In this document: positions 63,309 to 64,000 of the stretch, in pieces
How positions within the stretch are numbered: the first letter of the stretch is position 1
How the letters are laid out: each line of letters begins with the position of its first letter
Origin: Lacinutrix venerupis
GTDB taxonomy: Bacteria > Bacteroidota > Bacteroidia > Flavobacteriales > Flavobacteriaceae
Direction of reading: 5' to 3'
NCBI RefSeq assembly: GCF_003663945.1
Contig: NZ_RCCH01000005.1
Span: 124,001-188,000, forward strand
DNA: 64,000 nucleotides
The notes under the pieces: generated by a model
What the model was told of the DNA's origin: nothing
Databases searched by the model: none
The model's input: the letters and a program-made list of their open reading frames with translations, nothing else
Translations under genes and position numbers: made by a program

Positions 63309-64000
63309 AATAGAAATTAAACAACATGATTTTAGTGACTGTGGTGCAGCGTGTTTAGCTTCTATTTCAGAGCATTATAAACTAAGCTTACCAATTGCAA
63401 GAATTAGGCAGTATGCAAATACTAGCCAAAAAGGAACAACGCTTTTAGGTCTTAGAGAAGCAGCAATTAAATTAGATTTTATTGCAAAAGGTGTAAAAGC
63501 TTCTATGGATAGTTTAGAGGAAATTCCTCTACCTGCTATAGCGCATGTTATGATTAAGCTTGAAGAGCATGAGTTTCCACATTACATGGTTATCTATAAA
63601 GTAACTAAGGATTATGTAAAAGTAATGGATCCTGCAAATGGTAAGCTAGAAAAGAAAACAAGGGCTGAGTTTGAAAAGATTTTTACAGGTTTTATGTTAA
63701 TACTTATTCCTGATGAAGATATTTTTAAAGAAAGAAATGAAAAATTTTCGAATTTAAAACGCATGTCGTTTTTATTAAATCCGCATAAACATATTCTTAT
63801 TCAAGCGTTAATAGGCTCAATAATTTATACTGTTTTAGGGTTCTCTGTCTCCATATACATAGAAAAAATAACAGATTTTGTTTTAGTAAGTGGCAATAAA
63901 AGCCTGCTAAACTTAATGAGTATTATTGTTTTAGTATGTATCATTCTTCAATTTGTATTTGGTGCGTTAAAAGATGTATTCATGCTAAAAACAAGTCAGC
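63301..64000 (+). CDS. C39 peptidase-containing ABC exporter, N-terminal part (3' end outside window)
   Basis: The first 233 codons code for a C39 peptidase domain (1-130) and the start of an ABC transporter membrane domain (helices from about 160). Cys14 in SDCGAACL, His94 in FPHYMVIYK and Asp110 in VMDPANGK form the catalytic triad, so the peptidase should be active. Such exporters cut double-Gly leader peptides from bacteriocins or other small peptides during export. The ATP-binding domain lies beyond the window. The start is the ATG in the HlyD 3' end. Confidence 0.9.
   Translation, partial: MSKIEIKQHDFSDCGAACLASISEHYKLSLPIARIRQYANTSQKGTTLLGLREAAIKLDFIAKGVKASMDSLEEIPLPAIAHVMIKLEEHEFPHYMVIYKVTKDYVKVMDPANGKLEKKTRAEFEKIFTGFMLILIPDEDIFKERNEKFSNLKRMSFLLNPHKHILIQALIGSIIYTVLGFSVSIYIEKITDFVLVSGNKSLLNLMSIIVLVCIILQFVFGALKDVFMLKTSQ

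Noticed and set aside
1-64000. CRISPR arrays, insertion sequences, prophage genes or integrase/attachment sites
   Set aside because: I saw no spaced direct repeats, transposase or integrase motifs in the predicted proteins, and no tRNA-flanking direct repeats. The tRNA-Asn at 774 has its own terminator and no partial copy was noted.

Overview
The window looks like a chromosome segment of a marine-type Flavobacteriaceae bacterium (Bacteroidota). The reasons are low GC, promoters of the TTG-N18/19-TAnnTTTG type, little sign of Shine-Dalgarno sequences, an F-type ATP synthase operon without beta and epsilon genes, a SprE/PorW lipoprotein of the type IX secretion system, and many families that are typical of this group (DUF4292, DUF4254, DUF5687, HU-CCDC81/SPOR, bactofilin). 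The species cannot be named from the sequence.

Layout. 0-3.7 kb: end of rseP, tRNA-Asn with its own promoter and terminator, dprA, a HU-like/SPOR membrane protein and an acyl-CoA thioesterase. 3.7-11 kb: a minus-strand cell-envelope operon (flippase, dUTPase, sugar nucleotidyltransferase, ABM-domain protein, TPR protein, DUF4292 lipoprotein, EnvC-like protein) preceded by an unknown lipoprotein gene. 11-20 kb: minus-strand sprE, bactofilin, two small membrane proteins and atpBEFHAG, with an internal promoter before atpB and hairpins after atpE, atpA and atpG. 20-30 kb: mixed housekeeping genes (DUF5687 ABC transporter, ferredoxin-type reductase, GT9, DUF4254, upp, purD and others). A compact structured small RNA candidate lies at about 23516-23611.

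29.9-61.9 kb: about 32 kb on the minus strand, mostly a Wzx/Wzy-type surface polysaccharide locus. Read 5' to 3' it holds an M23 peptidase, a GH3-type adenylase, a nucleosidase-like protein, a Wzz-like protein, rfbBACD, a TviB/WbpA-type dehydrogenase, wecB and wecC, a lipoprotein, three polymerase/ligase-like membrane proteins with one complete flippase and one flippase remnant, glycosyltransferases, acetyltransferases, a heparinase-family protein, a bacillosamine-like set (PglC/D/E/F-like), ugd, uxs, a WcaJ-like sugar transferase and GT2. The predicted sugars are dTDP-rhamnose, UDP-ManNAcA, a UDP-GlcNAc/GalNAc-derived uronate, UDP-GlcA, UDP-xylose and a UDP-diNAcBac-like sugar. The centre (about 42-49.6 kb) looks more AT-rich than its surroundings and is the likely exchangeable, serotype-like part. 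62-64 kb: plus-strand HlyD-family adaptor and the start of a C39 peptidase-containing ABC exporter, cut by the window end.

No gene-free stretch exceeds 300 bp. The longest are 61858-62153 (296 bp) and 19833-20064 (232 bp); in both I see only AT-rich sequence with weak promoter-like or palindromic elements. I saw no insertion sequence, CRISPR array, rRNA, attachment site or replication origin.
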